A stretch of DNA of 64,000 bases, from NCBI GenBank assembly GCA_964652565.1, contig CAZZEC010000001.1:1-64000 (forward strand), in the 5' to 3' direction. Numbering within the stretch: the first letter of the stretch is position 1; each line of letters begins with the position of its first letter. Of the stretch, positions 53,436 through 61,742 are shown piece by piece. Below the pieces are notes generated by a model. It was given only the letters and a program-made list of their open reading frames with translations, made no database searches and was not told where the DNA came from. A program made the translations under genes and the position numbers. The stretch is from JBCCTX01 sp964652565. Lineage in GTDB: Bacteria > Bacteroidota > Bacteroidia > J057.

Positions 53436-53477
53436 AAAACCCCCTCTTGTTATGTATATGTACAGGAAGGGGTTTTT
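53436..53477 (-). terminator. Terminator of the rimP-infB operon
   Basis: AAAACCCC (53436-53443) pairs with GGGGTTTT (53469-53476) around a 25-nt loop. Reading on the minus strand it follows the last operon gene, whose stop is at 53499, and ends in a T-run from the A-rich arm. The same hairpin may also work on the plus strand. Confidence 0.6.
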
Positions 53478-53498
53478 GTAAGCAATTATGTTATGTAA

Positions 53499-54254
53499 TT
53501 ACGCTAATTGTAAATCTTCTTTTACTTCGTGGAAGAAACTTTCGTCTACTAGAATTCGACCACAATTTTCACAGTGTATCAATCGTGTACGTTGTTTCAA
53601 TTCGATATGTACTTGTGGAGGAATAATAGAAAAACAACCTCCGCAGGCATTGCGATCTGTATATACAACAGCAAGGCCATTACGCATATTGCGTCGTATT
53701 TTCCTATATCCTTTCAGGTACCTGTCATCTACGATTTCTTCTGCATTGTCAATTTCTTTCAGCAATCGCTTTTCTTCAACTTTGGTATCTTCAATAATTA
53801 CTTCCAACTCTTTCTTTTTCTCGTCTAATTCATTCTTTTTTTCGTCTACCTGTTTGCTTGTTTGTTCCAATAGGTCCTCTTTTTGCAGGATTTGTTCCTG
53901 GAATTTTTTAATTTTTTTCTCGGAAGTAAGGATTTCCAGATTTGCATATTCTATTTCCTTTCTTAGCGCCTCATATTCTCTATTATTTTTTACATTCATC
54001 TGCTGATCCTCATACTTCTTTATCTGAGATTTGAAATCCTGGATTTTAGCTTTCTTATTGTTGATTTCGTCTTTCAACTCTTTAATCTCATCCTTAATAC
54101 GCTTATGTCTGGTTTCAAGACCTTCCAAATCATCTTCCAGATCATTTACTTCTTCTGGCAGACTTCCTCGTAATCTATGTATCTCGTCCAATTTGGAATC
54201 CAATACTTGCAAACGTGTTAATGCTCTCAAACGCACTGTTACCGGATTATCCAT
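53499..54254 (-). CDS. Zinc-ribbon coiled-coil protein (CT398-like)
   Basis: The first 190 residues form a long charged coiled coil with heptad-like repeats (EVNDLEDDLEGLETRHKRIKDE and following). The C-terminal zinc ribbon has CGGCF (about 201) and CENCG (about 230), a four-cysteine site. This matches the bacterial CT398/DUF164 family, whose chlamydial member is proposed to interact with sigma-54 and secretion factors; its role in Bacteroidota is unknown. The gene follows nif3 after 12 bp and is the last gene of the infB operon. The 251-residue length is usual. Confidence 0.87.
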   Translation of the reverse strand: MDNPVTVRLRALTRLQVLDSKLDEIHRLRGSLPEEVNDLEDDLEGLETRHKRIKDEIKELKDEINNKKAKIQDFKSQIKKYEDQQMNVKNNREYEALRKEIEYANLEILTSEKKIKKFQEQILQKEDLLEQTSKQVDEKKNELDEKKKELEVIIEDTKVEEKRLLKEIDNAEEIVDDRYLKGYRKIRRNMRNGLAVVYTDRNACGGCFSIIPPQVHIELKQRTRLIHCENCGRILVDESFFHEVKEDLQLA

Positions 54255-54266
54255 AATAGTTATCTG

Positions 54267-55055
54267 TTAATAAAAATATTTTACAGGGTTGGTATTTACT
54301 TTTGACATTTGGATTGCAAAATTAGGAAATTTTTCCTTTAAAAAATCGCAGATGAGTTCCGAAGTATATTGCTCGGACTCATAATGGCCAATGTCTGCCA
54401 AAAGCATTTTACCTTGATTATCAAAAAATTTATGATAAGTTATATCTGATGTTACGTAAGCGTCAGCCCCTTGTTTCAAGGCCTCAATTGTCAAAAAACT
54501 TCCTGCTCCTCCACAAACAGCTACTTTTTGTATGAAAGTTTGGGGACCTGGAGAATATTTAATGCATTTTGCGGAGAATGTATGCTTAAGCAAAGACAAA
54601 AATTCATTCACACTGTAAGGTTTTTCCAGTATCCCGATCATACCTGCTCCAACATTGGGTGCTGTATGAATGGGTTGGAGTAAAGTGGGGTTCAACAGGC
54701 CCAATTTATTAGCTATTTTAAGATTTACGCCATGTTTTTGATTATCTAAGTTAGTATGAACTGCATATAATGAAATATCATTTTTGATGGCTTTCATAAT
54801 GGTCTTACTTACATAGTCTTCTCCAATCAGTCGCTTTCTGCCCTTAAACCATATAGGATGGTGGGCAATTATCATATTATATTGTAGATCAATAGCTTCG
54901 TCTACGACATCCTCTATCATATCCAAGCTCACCAAAACGCCTCGTATCTCAGATTCAAAGTTTCCTGTCAATAACCCAATGTTGTCATAGGATTCAGCAA
55001 AACGTGGAGGAGCCCACTCATCTAATTGAGTTGAAATGTCTTGTGTTGTAATCAT
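54267..55055 (-). CDS. Nif3-like dinuclear metal-centre protein
   Basis: This is a member of the conserved Nif3/YbgI family, which forms hexamers with a two-metal site and has GTP-cyclohydrolase-I-like roles proposed in some members. The metal ligands are visible as AHHPIWFKG (about 65-73) with the first histidine pair and ADIGHYESE (about 220-228) with H and E. HTNLDNQKHG (about 100-109) gives another histidine. At 262 residues it lacks the mid-protein insertion found in the longer roughly 365-residue forms common in Bacteroidota and Firmicutes. It lies 20 bp downstream of infB and 12 bp upstream of the zinc-ribbon gene; this pairing is widespread. Confidence 0.92.
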   Translation of the reverse strand: MITTQDISTQLDEWAPPRFAESYDNIGLLTGNFESEIRGVLVSLDMIEDVVDEAIDLQYNMIIAHHPIWFKGRKRLIGEDYVSKTIMKAIKNDISLYAVHTNLDNQKHGVNLKIANKLGLLNPTLLQPIHTAPNVGAGMIGILEKPYSVNEFLSLLKHTFSAKCIKYSPGPQTFIQKVAVCGGAGSFLTIEALKQGADAYVTSDITYHKFFDNQGKMLLADIGHYESEQYTSELICDFLKEKFPNFAIQMSKVNTNPVKYFY

Positions 55056-55075
55056 TCACCCACGGAAATAGGAAC

Positions 55076-58000
55076 CTATTTTTTCAATCTACGTTTGACT
55101 TCGTTCTTGCGATACGATTCAAGGATATCACCTTCCTTAATATCGTTGTAATTTTCCACCATTGCCCCGAATTCAAATCCGGCAGCTACTTCTTTCACAT
55201 CATCTTTGAATCGTTTGAGGGATGATAAGTTACTATCATAGATTACTACTCCCTCCCTAATTATTCTTACAGGTTCATTTCTATATATTTTTCCACTAGT
55301 AGCATAACATCCAGCAACTGCACCCACTTTAGAAATCTTGAACACTTCCCGTACTTCCGCTGTCCCCATGATCTCTTCACGTATCTCAGGGCTGAGCAAT
55401 CCTTCCAGTGCATCTGTTACATCATTAATTGCGTCATAGATAACGCTATAGGTACGGATATCAATTTCTTCTTTATCTGCTAGTTGTCGCGCTTTTGCAG
55501 TAGGTCTTACATTAAAGGCGATGATGATTGCATCAGATGCTGAAGATAGGAGAACATCTCCCTCAGTGATAGCTCCTACTGCTTTGAGAATGATATTCAC
55601 CTGAACTTCTTCAGTTGATAGTTTGAGTAGCGCACCCGAAAGGGCTTCTACAGAACCATCCACATCCGCTCGGATGATCACATTCAGTTCTTCAAAGTTT
55701 CCAATCGCTTTTCTACGTCCAATTTCTTCAAGGGTGATGCGTTTTGTTTGTCGGAGTTGCTGTTCTCGATAAAGTTCAGTCCTTCTTTGAGCAATTTCCT
55801 TAGCTTTACCATCTTCCTTGAATACGATAAATTTATCACCAGCCTGGGGTTGCCCACTGAGTCCCAACACCTGTACAGGAACAGAGGGGCCTGCCTTTTT
55901 AATTCGCTTTCCATTTTGGTCAATTAGGGCACGTACCTTGGCGTAATGTACACCTACCACCATTTCATCCCCAACTTCCAGGGTTCCATTTTGAACGAGT
56001 AAAGTCGCCACATTTCCCAGACCTTTATCCAGTCTGGCCTCGATAACCGTCCCATTGGACGGTCTATCTGGATTAGCTTTTAATTCGAGTAAATCTGATT
56101 CTAGGATCACTTTTTCCAGAAGTTCGTCCACTCCTTGCCCCTTCAATGCAGATATTTCCTGAGACTGATAATTTCCTCCCCAGTCTTCGACCAGCAAGTT
56201 CATTTCGGCCAATTGATTTTTTATTTTGTCAGGGTCTGCATCTGGTTTATCTACTTTATTAATAGCAAATACCATGGGTACTTCCCCCGCCTGGGCATGG
56301 TTAATTGCTTCTCGTGTTTGAGGCATAACTGCATCGTCTGCCGCGATTACGACAATTACTATATCGGTAACTTTTGCCCCTCTAGCACGCATGGCTGTGA
56401 AGGCTTCGTGACCAGGTGTATCGAGGAAGGTTACTTTATTGCCACTATTGAGTTTGACTTGGTAAGCACCAATATGTTGGGTAATGCCTCCTGCCTCACC
56501 AGCTGTAACGTTAGTATCTCGTAATGAATCAAGTAATGTTGTTTTACCGTGGTCTACATGACCCATTACTGTAATGATAGGAATGCGAGGCGCTAGATCT
56601 TCAGGAGCATCTTCTTCAATTTCTGCTTCTTCAATGTCTTGCTCTGTTACATCGATAAAGTTGGCTTCGTATCCATATTCTTCTGAGATGATGGAGATTA
56701 ATTCTGCATCGAGTCTTTGATTGATAGATACCATCATACCCAACTCAAAGCTCTTTTTGATGATATCATTTACAGGTACATCTATCAGATTTGCAAATTC
56801 ATTTGCAGTAATAAATTCTGTTACTTCCAAAACTTTAGACTCTTTCTCCATCTGCTCTTGAAGCTTTTCTCTTTTTTGAGCTTCAGCATCTCTCTTGGCA
56901 CGTCTTAATCGTTGTCTATTTCTGGAAGGTCCCTGACTCATCTGTGACAGCGTCTGTCTGATAGATTCATCTACCTCTTTCTTGGAAGGCTTTTCTTTCT
57001 TGCTTCTTCCACCTTTTTTCTGATTTGATGAGTCATTGGAATCTTTCGCAGCACCTGTTTCTGCTACGGTTTTGCGTTTGCGTTTTCTACGTCTGCGCTT
57101 TTTCTTTTTACTATCATCCTGTTCATCCTCAGCGGTAGTAACTTTTTTCTTGGTTTCGGCCTCCTCTTTTTTATCGGGTCTACTGTCCGATTTTTTACCA
57201 GCAGGGCCTTTGGAGCTTTGGGTTTTATCTTTTTGCGACTTTTGCTTGCTTTTACCACGACCTTTCTTACCTCCACCAAGATCAATTTTCCCCATTACCT
57301 TAAGCCCAGATAGTTTAGGGGTATGATCATCGGCTCTTATGACTTCGTTTTCTGTATTATCTTCTTCAGGCTCTTCCTGTGGTTGAACTTTTGCTTGGGC
57401 TTTGATACTTTCCCGTTCTCTTTGGGAGGTATTTCTATCATCATTAATCTCTTTTCTACGATCACGATCACCGCGTTTTTGATTTCTTACATTTCTGTGA
57501 TCACGATCATCGCCACGTTTTCTCGTTGACTTACTATCTGCGTTCGGTTGTTTGCTGCGAGAAGAATCTCTTTCAGAAGGAGATGAATGTTCTTTCGTTT
57601 TTCTTCGTTGGTCTCGTTGTTCTGATGAAGGAGAACTCTGAGTTGATGGCTGTTTCTTGGCTTCCTGCTCTACGCTACGTTTAGCAGGGGCAGGTTCTGC
57701 TTGTTTTGTTCGTTGATTCTCAGGTGCTTTTTCAGGTGTAGATGATACATCCTTGGAAGGGTCTTGCTGCTCATCAACTTTAGGAACATCGAGCTGTTTT
57801 TTCTCTGCAACGGTCTTTTGGGGCGTAGAATCTGATTCCGATACCTTGGTTTTATCTGTAGAGGGAGAATCCGAAGAAGGCTCGACCTGCTCTGGATCAT
57901 CCTGAGATGCCTTAGAGGTAACATTAGGTTCCGGTTGATCAACAGAAGTGTTCGGCGTTGTTTTTTCTGGCTTTGCATCTGAAGGAGGAGTATCAGAATC

Positions 58001-58585
58001 TTCCTTTATCTTTGGTTGCTCTTCAACCACAGTCTTCTCCGATTCTTTATTTTCCTGATCAGAGGTGGATGGTTTGGTTTTTTTCTTCTGAGGATCCAAG
58101 TCAATTTTGCCAACTACTTTTAATCCTGGTATGGGGGAAGAACTTTCGGGAGAATGGGTTTCCTCAGTGGGTGTTGGTTGTTCCTCTTTAGGTTCTAGGT
58201 TGTTAGTATCTTCTGCACCAGAGTCACTTTCCTTGTTTTCGTTGTTTCCTCTCTTGCGTTTAGGTAGAATTTTATTTCTTAGTTGAAGAGGAGAAATGGG
58301 ATCTTCTTCCTTTTCTGAGGAAGGCTTTTCATCTTTATCTTTGTACGTACGACTTTCTTCTTTACGTCGTTCAATAAACTGTTCTGCTTTTTCTTTCAGC
58401 TGTTTTTCGGAGGCATATTCCCTCAATAGTATATCATATTGTTCTCCAGTGAGCTTAGTATTTGGGCTATTAGAAACACTATGGCCCTTATCCTGTAGAT
58501 AAGCCACTAAAGTATCACTTCCCACATTTAATTCCTTCGCTACTTTGAACAAACGAAAAAATCGCTTCTTTTTAACTTCTGGCAT
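55076..58585 (-). CDS. infB: Translation initiation factor IF-2
   Basis: IF-2 positions initiator tRNA on the 30S subunit and promotes subunit joining. The N-terminal IF2N-like winged domain (about 8-60, RLFKVAKELNVGSDTLVAYL) is followed by a very long charged, low-complexity linker (about 70-570) rich in K, E, S, P and D. The linker contains two copies of a short GLKV-(V/M)-GKIDL motif (near 155 and 430). A second IF2N-type helix set lies at about 590-640. The G domain (about 670-830) has GHVDHGKTTL (G1), DTPGHE (G3) and NKVD (G4), followed by domains II-IV. The 1169-residue length is usual for Bacteroidota. It sits 98 bp after nusA. Confidence 0.97.
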   Translation of the reverse strand: MPEVKKKRFFRLFKVAKELNVGSDTLVAYLQDKGHSVSNSPNTKLTGEQYDILLREYASEKQLKEKAEQFIERRKEESRTYKDKDEKPSSEKEEDPISPLQLRNKILPKRKRGNNENKESDSGAEDTNNLEPKEEQPTPTEETHSPESSSPIPGLKVVGKIDLDPQKKKTKPSTSDQENKESEKTVVEEQPKIKEDSDTPPSDAKPEKTTPNTSVDQPEPNVTSKASQDDPEQVEPSSDSPSTDKTKVSESDSTPQKTVAEKKQLDVPKVDEQQDPSKDVSSTPEKAPENQRTKQAEPAPAKRSVEQEAKKQPSTQSSPSSEQRDQRRKTKEHSSPSERDSSRSKQPNADSKSTRKRGDDRDHRNVRNQKRGDRDRRKEINDDRNTSQRERESIKAQAKVQPQEEPEEDNTENEVIRADDHTPKLSGLKVMGKIDLGGGKKGRGKSKQKSQKDKTQSSKGPAGKKSDSRPDKKEEAETKKKVTTAEDEQDDSKKKKRRRRKRKRKTVAETGAAKDSNDSSNQKKGGRSKKEKPSKKEVDESIRQTLSQMSQGPSRNRQRLRRAKRDAEAQKREKLQEQMEKESKVLEVTEFITANEFANLIDVPVNDIIKKSFELGMMVSINQRLDAELISIISEEYGYEANFIDVTEQDIEEAEIEEDAPEDLAPRIPIITVMGHVDHGKTTLLDSLRDTNVTAGEAGGITQHIGAYQVKLNSGNKVTFLDTPGHEAFTAMRARGAKVTDIVIVVIAADDAVMPQTREAINHAQAGEVPMVFAINKVDKPDADPDKIKNQLAEMNLLVEDWGGNYQSQEISALKGQGVDELLEKVILESDLLELKANPDRPSNGTVIEARLDKGLGNVATLLVQNGTLEVGDEMVVGVHYAKVRALIDQNGKRIKKAGPSVPVQVLGLSGQPQAGDKFIVFKEDGKAKEIAQRRTELYREQQLRQTKRITLEEIGRRKAIGNFEELNVIIRADVDGSVEALSGALLKLSTEEVQVNIILKAVGAITEGDVLLSSASDAIIIAFNVRPTAKARQLADKEEIDIRTYSVIYDAINDVTDALEGLLSPEIREEIMGTAEVREVFKISKVGAVAGCYATSGKIYRNEPVRIIREGVVIYDSNLSSLKRFKDDVKEVAAGFEFGAMVENYNDIKEGDILESYRKNEVKRRLKK

Positions 58586-58683
58586 TCTTTAAAATTATCC
58601 TCCGCTTATAAATGTTAAGTTACTAATGTATTTACAAATATTAAAATCGGTATCCGTAAATGAGTTAATTAGTAAATTTTTTG

Positions 58684-59943
58684 TCAATCTTCGAATTCTG
58701 CACGTAGTACACCCATTATATGATCGATGGTAACTCGGTCCAGGTCTGCTCTACGTTCTATCTCATCAGCGGATAGGTCCAATACACTTCTGGCGGTATC
58801 GCAACCTATGCCTTTGAGTTGGTCGATAATCCAACTTTCGATTTCATCAGAGAATTCATCGAGGTCGACATCTTCTTCATCGGGTTCGATTTCCCGGAAT
58901 ACATCTATTTGATAACCAGTTAATTTACTGGCTAATTTTATATTTAACCCATTTTTACCAATAGCCAGTGATATTTGATCAGGCTTGAGAAACACGTGGG
59001 CATTTTGCGTGCCATCTTCCAACTTAATGGATGAGATTTTTGCCGGACTTAGCGCTCGTTGTATATACAGCGCATCATTTGATGTATAACTAATTACATC
59101 TATATTTTCATTTCTAAGCTCTCTGACTATACCGTGAATTCTTGAGCCTTTCATACCTACACATGCACCTACAGGGTCAATCCTGTCGTCATAACTTTCT
59201 ACAGCTACTTTAGCCCGCTCTCCAGGCTCGCGTACAATACCTCGTATAGTAATTAACCCATCGTAGATCTCCGGTACTTCCTGCTCAAATAACTTTTCCA
59301 AAAATAGAGGAGCAGCCCTTGAAATAATAATTCTCGGATTATTATTTCTCATTGCAACATCTATTACTACAGCTCTTAACGTATCACCCTTTCTGAATTT
59401 ATCTTTAGGGATTTGTTCTGACCTTGGAAGGATCAATTCTGTCCCTTCATGCATCACCAGAATCTCATTTCTCCATATCTGGTATACTTCTCCTACGATA
59501 ATTTGCCCTACCAGTTCTTGATATTGCTCAATTATTGCTTGCTTTTCAAGATCACGAATCTTTTGTGTAAGCGTTTGTTTAGCTGTTTGTACTATTTTAC
59601 GTCCAAAATCAAAAAAGTTTATTTCTTCTGCTAAATCATCACCCACCTCATAATCAGGATCAATAGATAAAGCCTCACTTAAGGGAATTTGTTGGGTTTC
59701 ATCTTCAACTTCGGTATCTTCTACCACTTCTCTCTCTCTAAACCCTTGTATATCTCCTTTGTCTACGTTAACAATTATTTCAAAATTGTCATCTGATCCA
59801 TATTGCTTACGAATCATGGTACGAAAGACCTCTTCCAATACCCCCATTAATGTGGCCCGGTCAATATTTTTAAACCTTGAAAACTCAGTGAATGCTTCAA
59901 CAAGGTTTACTTTCGTATCTTCCGCTTTTTTTCTTCGTGCCAT
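58684..59943 (-). CDS. nusA: Transcription termination/antitermination protein NusA
   Basis: NusA binds RNA polymerase and modulates pausing, termination and antitermination. The N-terminal polymerase-binding domain (about 1-130) is followed by an S1 domain (about 150-205, VGEVYQIWRNEILVM) and two KH domains (about 210-345) with the EPGERAKVAVES, GMKGSRIHGIV and IGKNGLNIKLASKL motifs. A short acidic C-terminal helical region (about 355-419, DEIESWIIDQLKGIGC) resembles the AR/HhH part in reduced form. The 419-residue length is normal for Bacteroidota. It lies 10 bp after rimP and 98 bp before infB. Confidence 0.97.
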   Translation of the reverse strand: MARRKKAEDTKVNLVEAFTEFSRFKNIDRATLMGVLEEVFRTMIRKQYGSDDNFEIIVNVDKGDIQGFREREVVEDTEVEDETQQIPLSEALSIDPDYEVGDDLAEEINFFDFGRKIVQTAKQTLTQKIRDLEKQAIIEQYQELVGQIIVGEVYQIWRNEILVMHEGTELILPRSEQIPKDKFRKGDTLRAVVIDVAMRNNNPRIIISRAAPLFLEKLFEQEVPEIYDGLITIRGIVREPGERAKVAVESYDDRIDPVGACVGMKGSRIHGIVRELRNENIDVISYTSNDALYIQRALSPAKISSIKLEDGTQNAHVFLKPDQISLAIGKNGLNIKLASKLTGYQIDVFREIEPDEEDVDLDEFSDEIESWIIDQLKGIGCDTARSVLDLSADEIERRADLDRVTIDHIMGVLRAEFED

Positions 59944-59953
59944 CTATAATATG

Positions 59954-60457
59954 TTATATAATGATAACTTTTGCTTGTTTTATATCTACAAGATTAATTG
60001 TCCTGATGTTATGTTCCTCTTTGCTATCCTTTTCAGACTTCTTTTTAGACTTATTTTTTCTTCCTTTTTGAGGTTTGAACGCTGTATTTATAGTAATCTG
60101 TTCTTGCTCTACTTCGAGTAGTTCTCCTTTGATTTCTTGATCATCAAGTGTTTGAATCCAAATAGTTCTGCCTATATTATTTTTGTACTGACGTATTTGT
60201 GTTAGTGGATAACCTACACCTGGAGATGATACTTCTAGTCTATAACTAAAATCAAAAGGATCCTGCTCTTCAAGCCAACGACCAATGATGCGGTTTGCCT
60301 TTGTGCATTCTGCGAGATTAATACCTCCATCTTTATCTATCTTTATAGAAAGAACACTCTTCTTTCCTCGTTTCAAAGAAACGTTTACAACAAACACAGA
60401 CGAATCCCAAACTATCAGTAATTCTTTAATCTGCTTTGTAAGCTCTTCATTTGTCAT
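59954..60457 (-). CDS. rimP: Ribosome maturation factor RimP
   Basis: RimP assists assembly of the 30S ribosomal subunit. The 167-residue protein has the RimP alpha/beta N-terminal domain with LSIKIDKDGGINLAECTKANRIIGRWLEE (the DGGI and ALAD-like region, about 36-64) and the diagnostic LEVSSPGVGYPLT segment (about 74-86). The SH3-like C-terminal domain covers about 90-167. The ATG at 60457 is the only start that preserves the first helix. It begins the minus-strand rimP-nusA-infB operon and is directly preceded by a terminator-like hairpin. Confidence 0.93.
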   Translation of the reverse strand: MTNEELTKQIKELLIVWDSSVFVVNVSLKRGKKSVLSIKIDKDGGINLAECTKANRIIGRWLEEQDPFDFSYRLEVSSPGVGYPLTQIRQYKNNIGRTIWIQTLDDQEIKGELLEVEQEQITINTAFKPQKGRKNKSKKKSEKDSKEEHNIRTINLVDIKQAKVIII

Positions 60458-60460
60458 ACT

Positions 60461-60492
60461 AAAAAAATTAGGGAGTGTAAGACTCCCTAATT
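60461..60492 (-). promoter_or_regulatory. Terminator-like hairpin 8 nt before the rimP start codon
   Basis: On the minus strand, AATTAGGGAGT (60492-60482) pairs perfectly with ACTCCCTAATT (60476-60466) around a CTTAC loop and is followed by a T-run (60467-60461). Three bases later comes the rimP ATG at 60457. The structure has the form of an intrinsic terminator yet leaves no room for a promoter before rimP. It may end transcripts from the PLP-enzyme gene 180 bp upstream, or attenuate the operon. Confidence 0.75.
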
Positions 60493-60674
60493 ATTGTTGA
60501 ATTATTACCCTACAAATCTAGTGTTTTTCCTTACAAAAATCAAAACAAGAGGAAATCATAATTTAAAACCGATTATTTCAATGTTGGATTGTCAGGAATT
60601 TGGTGTTAAATGAGGTTTTTGAGGGAAGCTATATAAGTTTTTCTGTCTTAAAGCAATAGGGAATAAGTATATTT

Positions 60675-61685
60675 CTACGTTAGTATTTTTTCGAATGCCT
60701 GGGAAAAACCCATTAACCCAGTACCTCCACCTGAATGTACAATCAATACGTTTCCCGATATTTGATCTGAACGAATTATCTGTTCTGCATTCATCAGCAG
60801 CTTGGTCGTGTAAATGGGGTCGGTCAAGATTCCCATGCTACGGGAATATTTTATACAAGCCTTTAAAACTGATTGATTCACACTTCCAAAAGAGGCTGCA
60901 GTGAAGGGATGATATAAAATATAACTAGAAGGTAAAATTTCAGTCGTTATTCCTAATAATTCGCTACAATCTTTACATACCTGATTCAATACATCTTGAA
61001 ATTCTTCTGAAGTACTTGCCATTAAAACAATATGTATCTTCGACTTTCTTTTCAAGATCGAATTTGCAAGTACTATTGCAGCGGCTGTATAGCCTGTACC
61101 AGCATCTATCAATATGTGATTGAATTCAAGACCTATTTCAGTTTCATTGTAGATAATATCTTCATACAAAGTGAGAACCCCTGGAAGAGCCGGTTGAAAA
61201 GACCCTCCCTCTGGGATTAAGCAGGTATGCCCTGCCATTTTTCTTGAATATGCTTGTGCTATATTCATACTATCCCTCCATTGATGAGAAGGAACCCAGG
61301 TTATTTCTTCATCGCTTAGCAAAAGTCTTGTCAATAGGAGATTCCCTAGCAAGTGGGGGTTATGGGGAGTTTTTATAAAAGCATGTACGTTGATGTACTG
61401 AGACTTCAATAAGGGTGTAATGGCTGGAATATGATTGGAATGAGCTCCACCTATAAGTACTACATTTTCAACATTATGTTTCTTAATGAAAGGAAGAATA
61501 GAAGCATATTTTCTTTTTTTATAACCAGAGGTTGTAAAACCTGACTCATCCTCGCGCTTGATATAGATATCTGCCCTAAAACGCTCAAAAAGAGGGAGTT
61601 TATGTATTCTTGTACGACAGAGTAGAGAGGGATCACATTGTTCATGAATGCTTGTCCATAAATTTTCCACAATGTTATAATTCAT
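60675..61685 (-). CDS. PLP-dependent deaminase/desulfhydrase (D-cysteine desulfhydrase/ACC deaminase family)
   Basis: This is a fold-type II pyridoxal-phosphate enzyme. IYIKREDESGFTTSGYKKRKYASILPF (about 36-62) carries the Schiff-base lysine in the GYKKRK stretch. VVLIGGAHSNHIPAITPL (about 73-90) is the conserved asparagine-containing loop, and a C-terminal VLIVHSGGGTGLMGF (about 317-331) is the phosphate-binding glycine loop. The ATG at 61685 gives a natural start (MNYNIVENLW) of about 336 residues. The upstream ATG at 61730 would add 15 residues and intrude on the glmM promoter. D-cysteine desulfhydrase and ACC deaminase cannot be separated by eye. It is divergent from glmM. Confidence 0.85.
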   Translation of the reverse strand: MNYNIVENLWTSIHEQCDPSLLCRTRIHKLPLFERFRADIYIKREDESGFTTSGYKKRKYASILPFIKKHNVENVVLIGGAHSNHIPAITPLLKSQYINVHAFIKTPHNPHLLGNLLLTRLLLSDEEITWVPSHQWRDSMNIAQAYSRKMAGHTCLIPEGGSFQPALPGVLTLYEDIIYNETEIGLEFNHILIDAGTGYTAAAIVLANSILKRKSKIHIVLMASTSEEFQDVLNQVCKDCSELLGITTEILPSSYILYHPFTAASFGSVNQSVLKACIKYSRSMGILTDPIYTTKLLMNAEQIIRSDQISGNVLIVHSGGGTGLMGFSQAFEKILT

Positions 61686-61711
61686 GTAAAGTTTAAGATA
61701 ACATTTTTTTA

Positions 61712-61719
61712 TAACTTTG
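61712..61719 (+). promoter_or_regulatory. -7 promoter element for glmM
   Basis: TAACTTTG matches the Bacteroidota TAnnTTTG -7 element exactly and lies 23 bp before the glmM ATG at 61743. No clear TTTG/TTG was found 19 bp upstream, so the promoter is only partly supported. Confidence 0.45.
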
Positions 61720-61742
61720 CCCCAGCTCAACCCATATAATAT

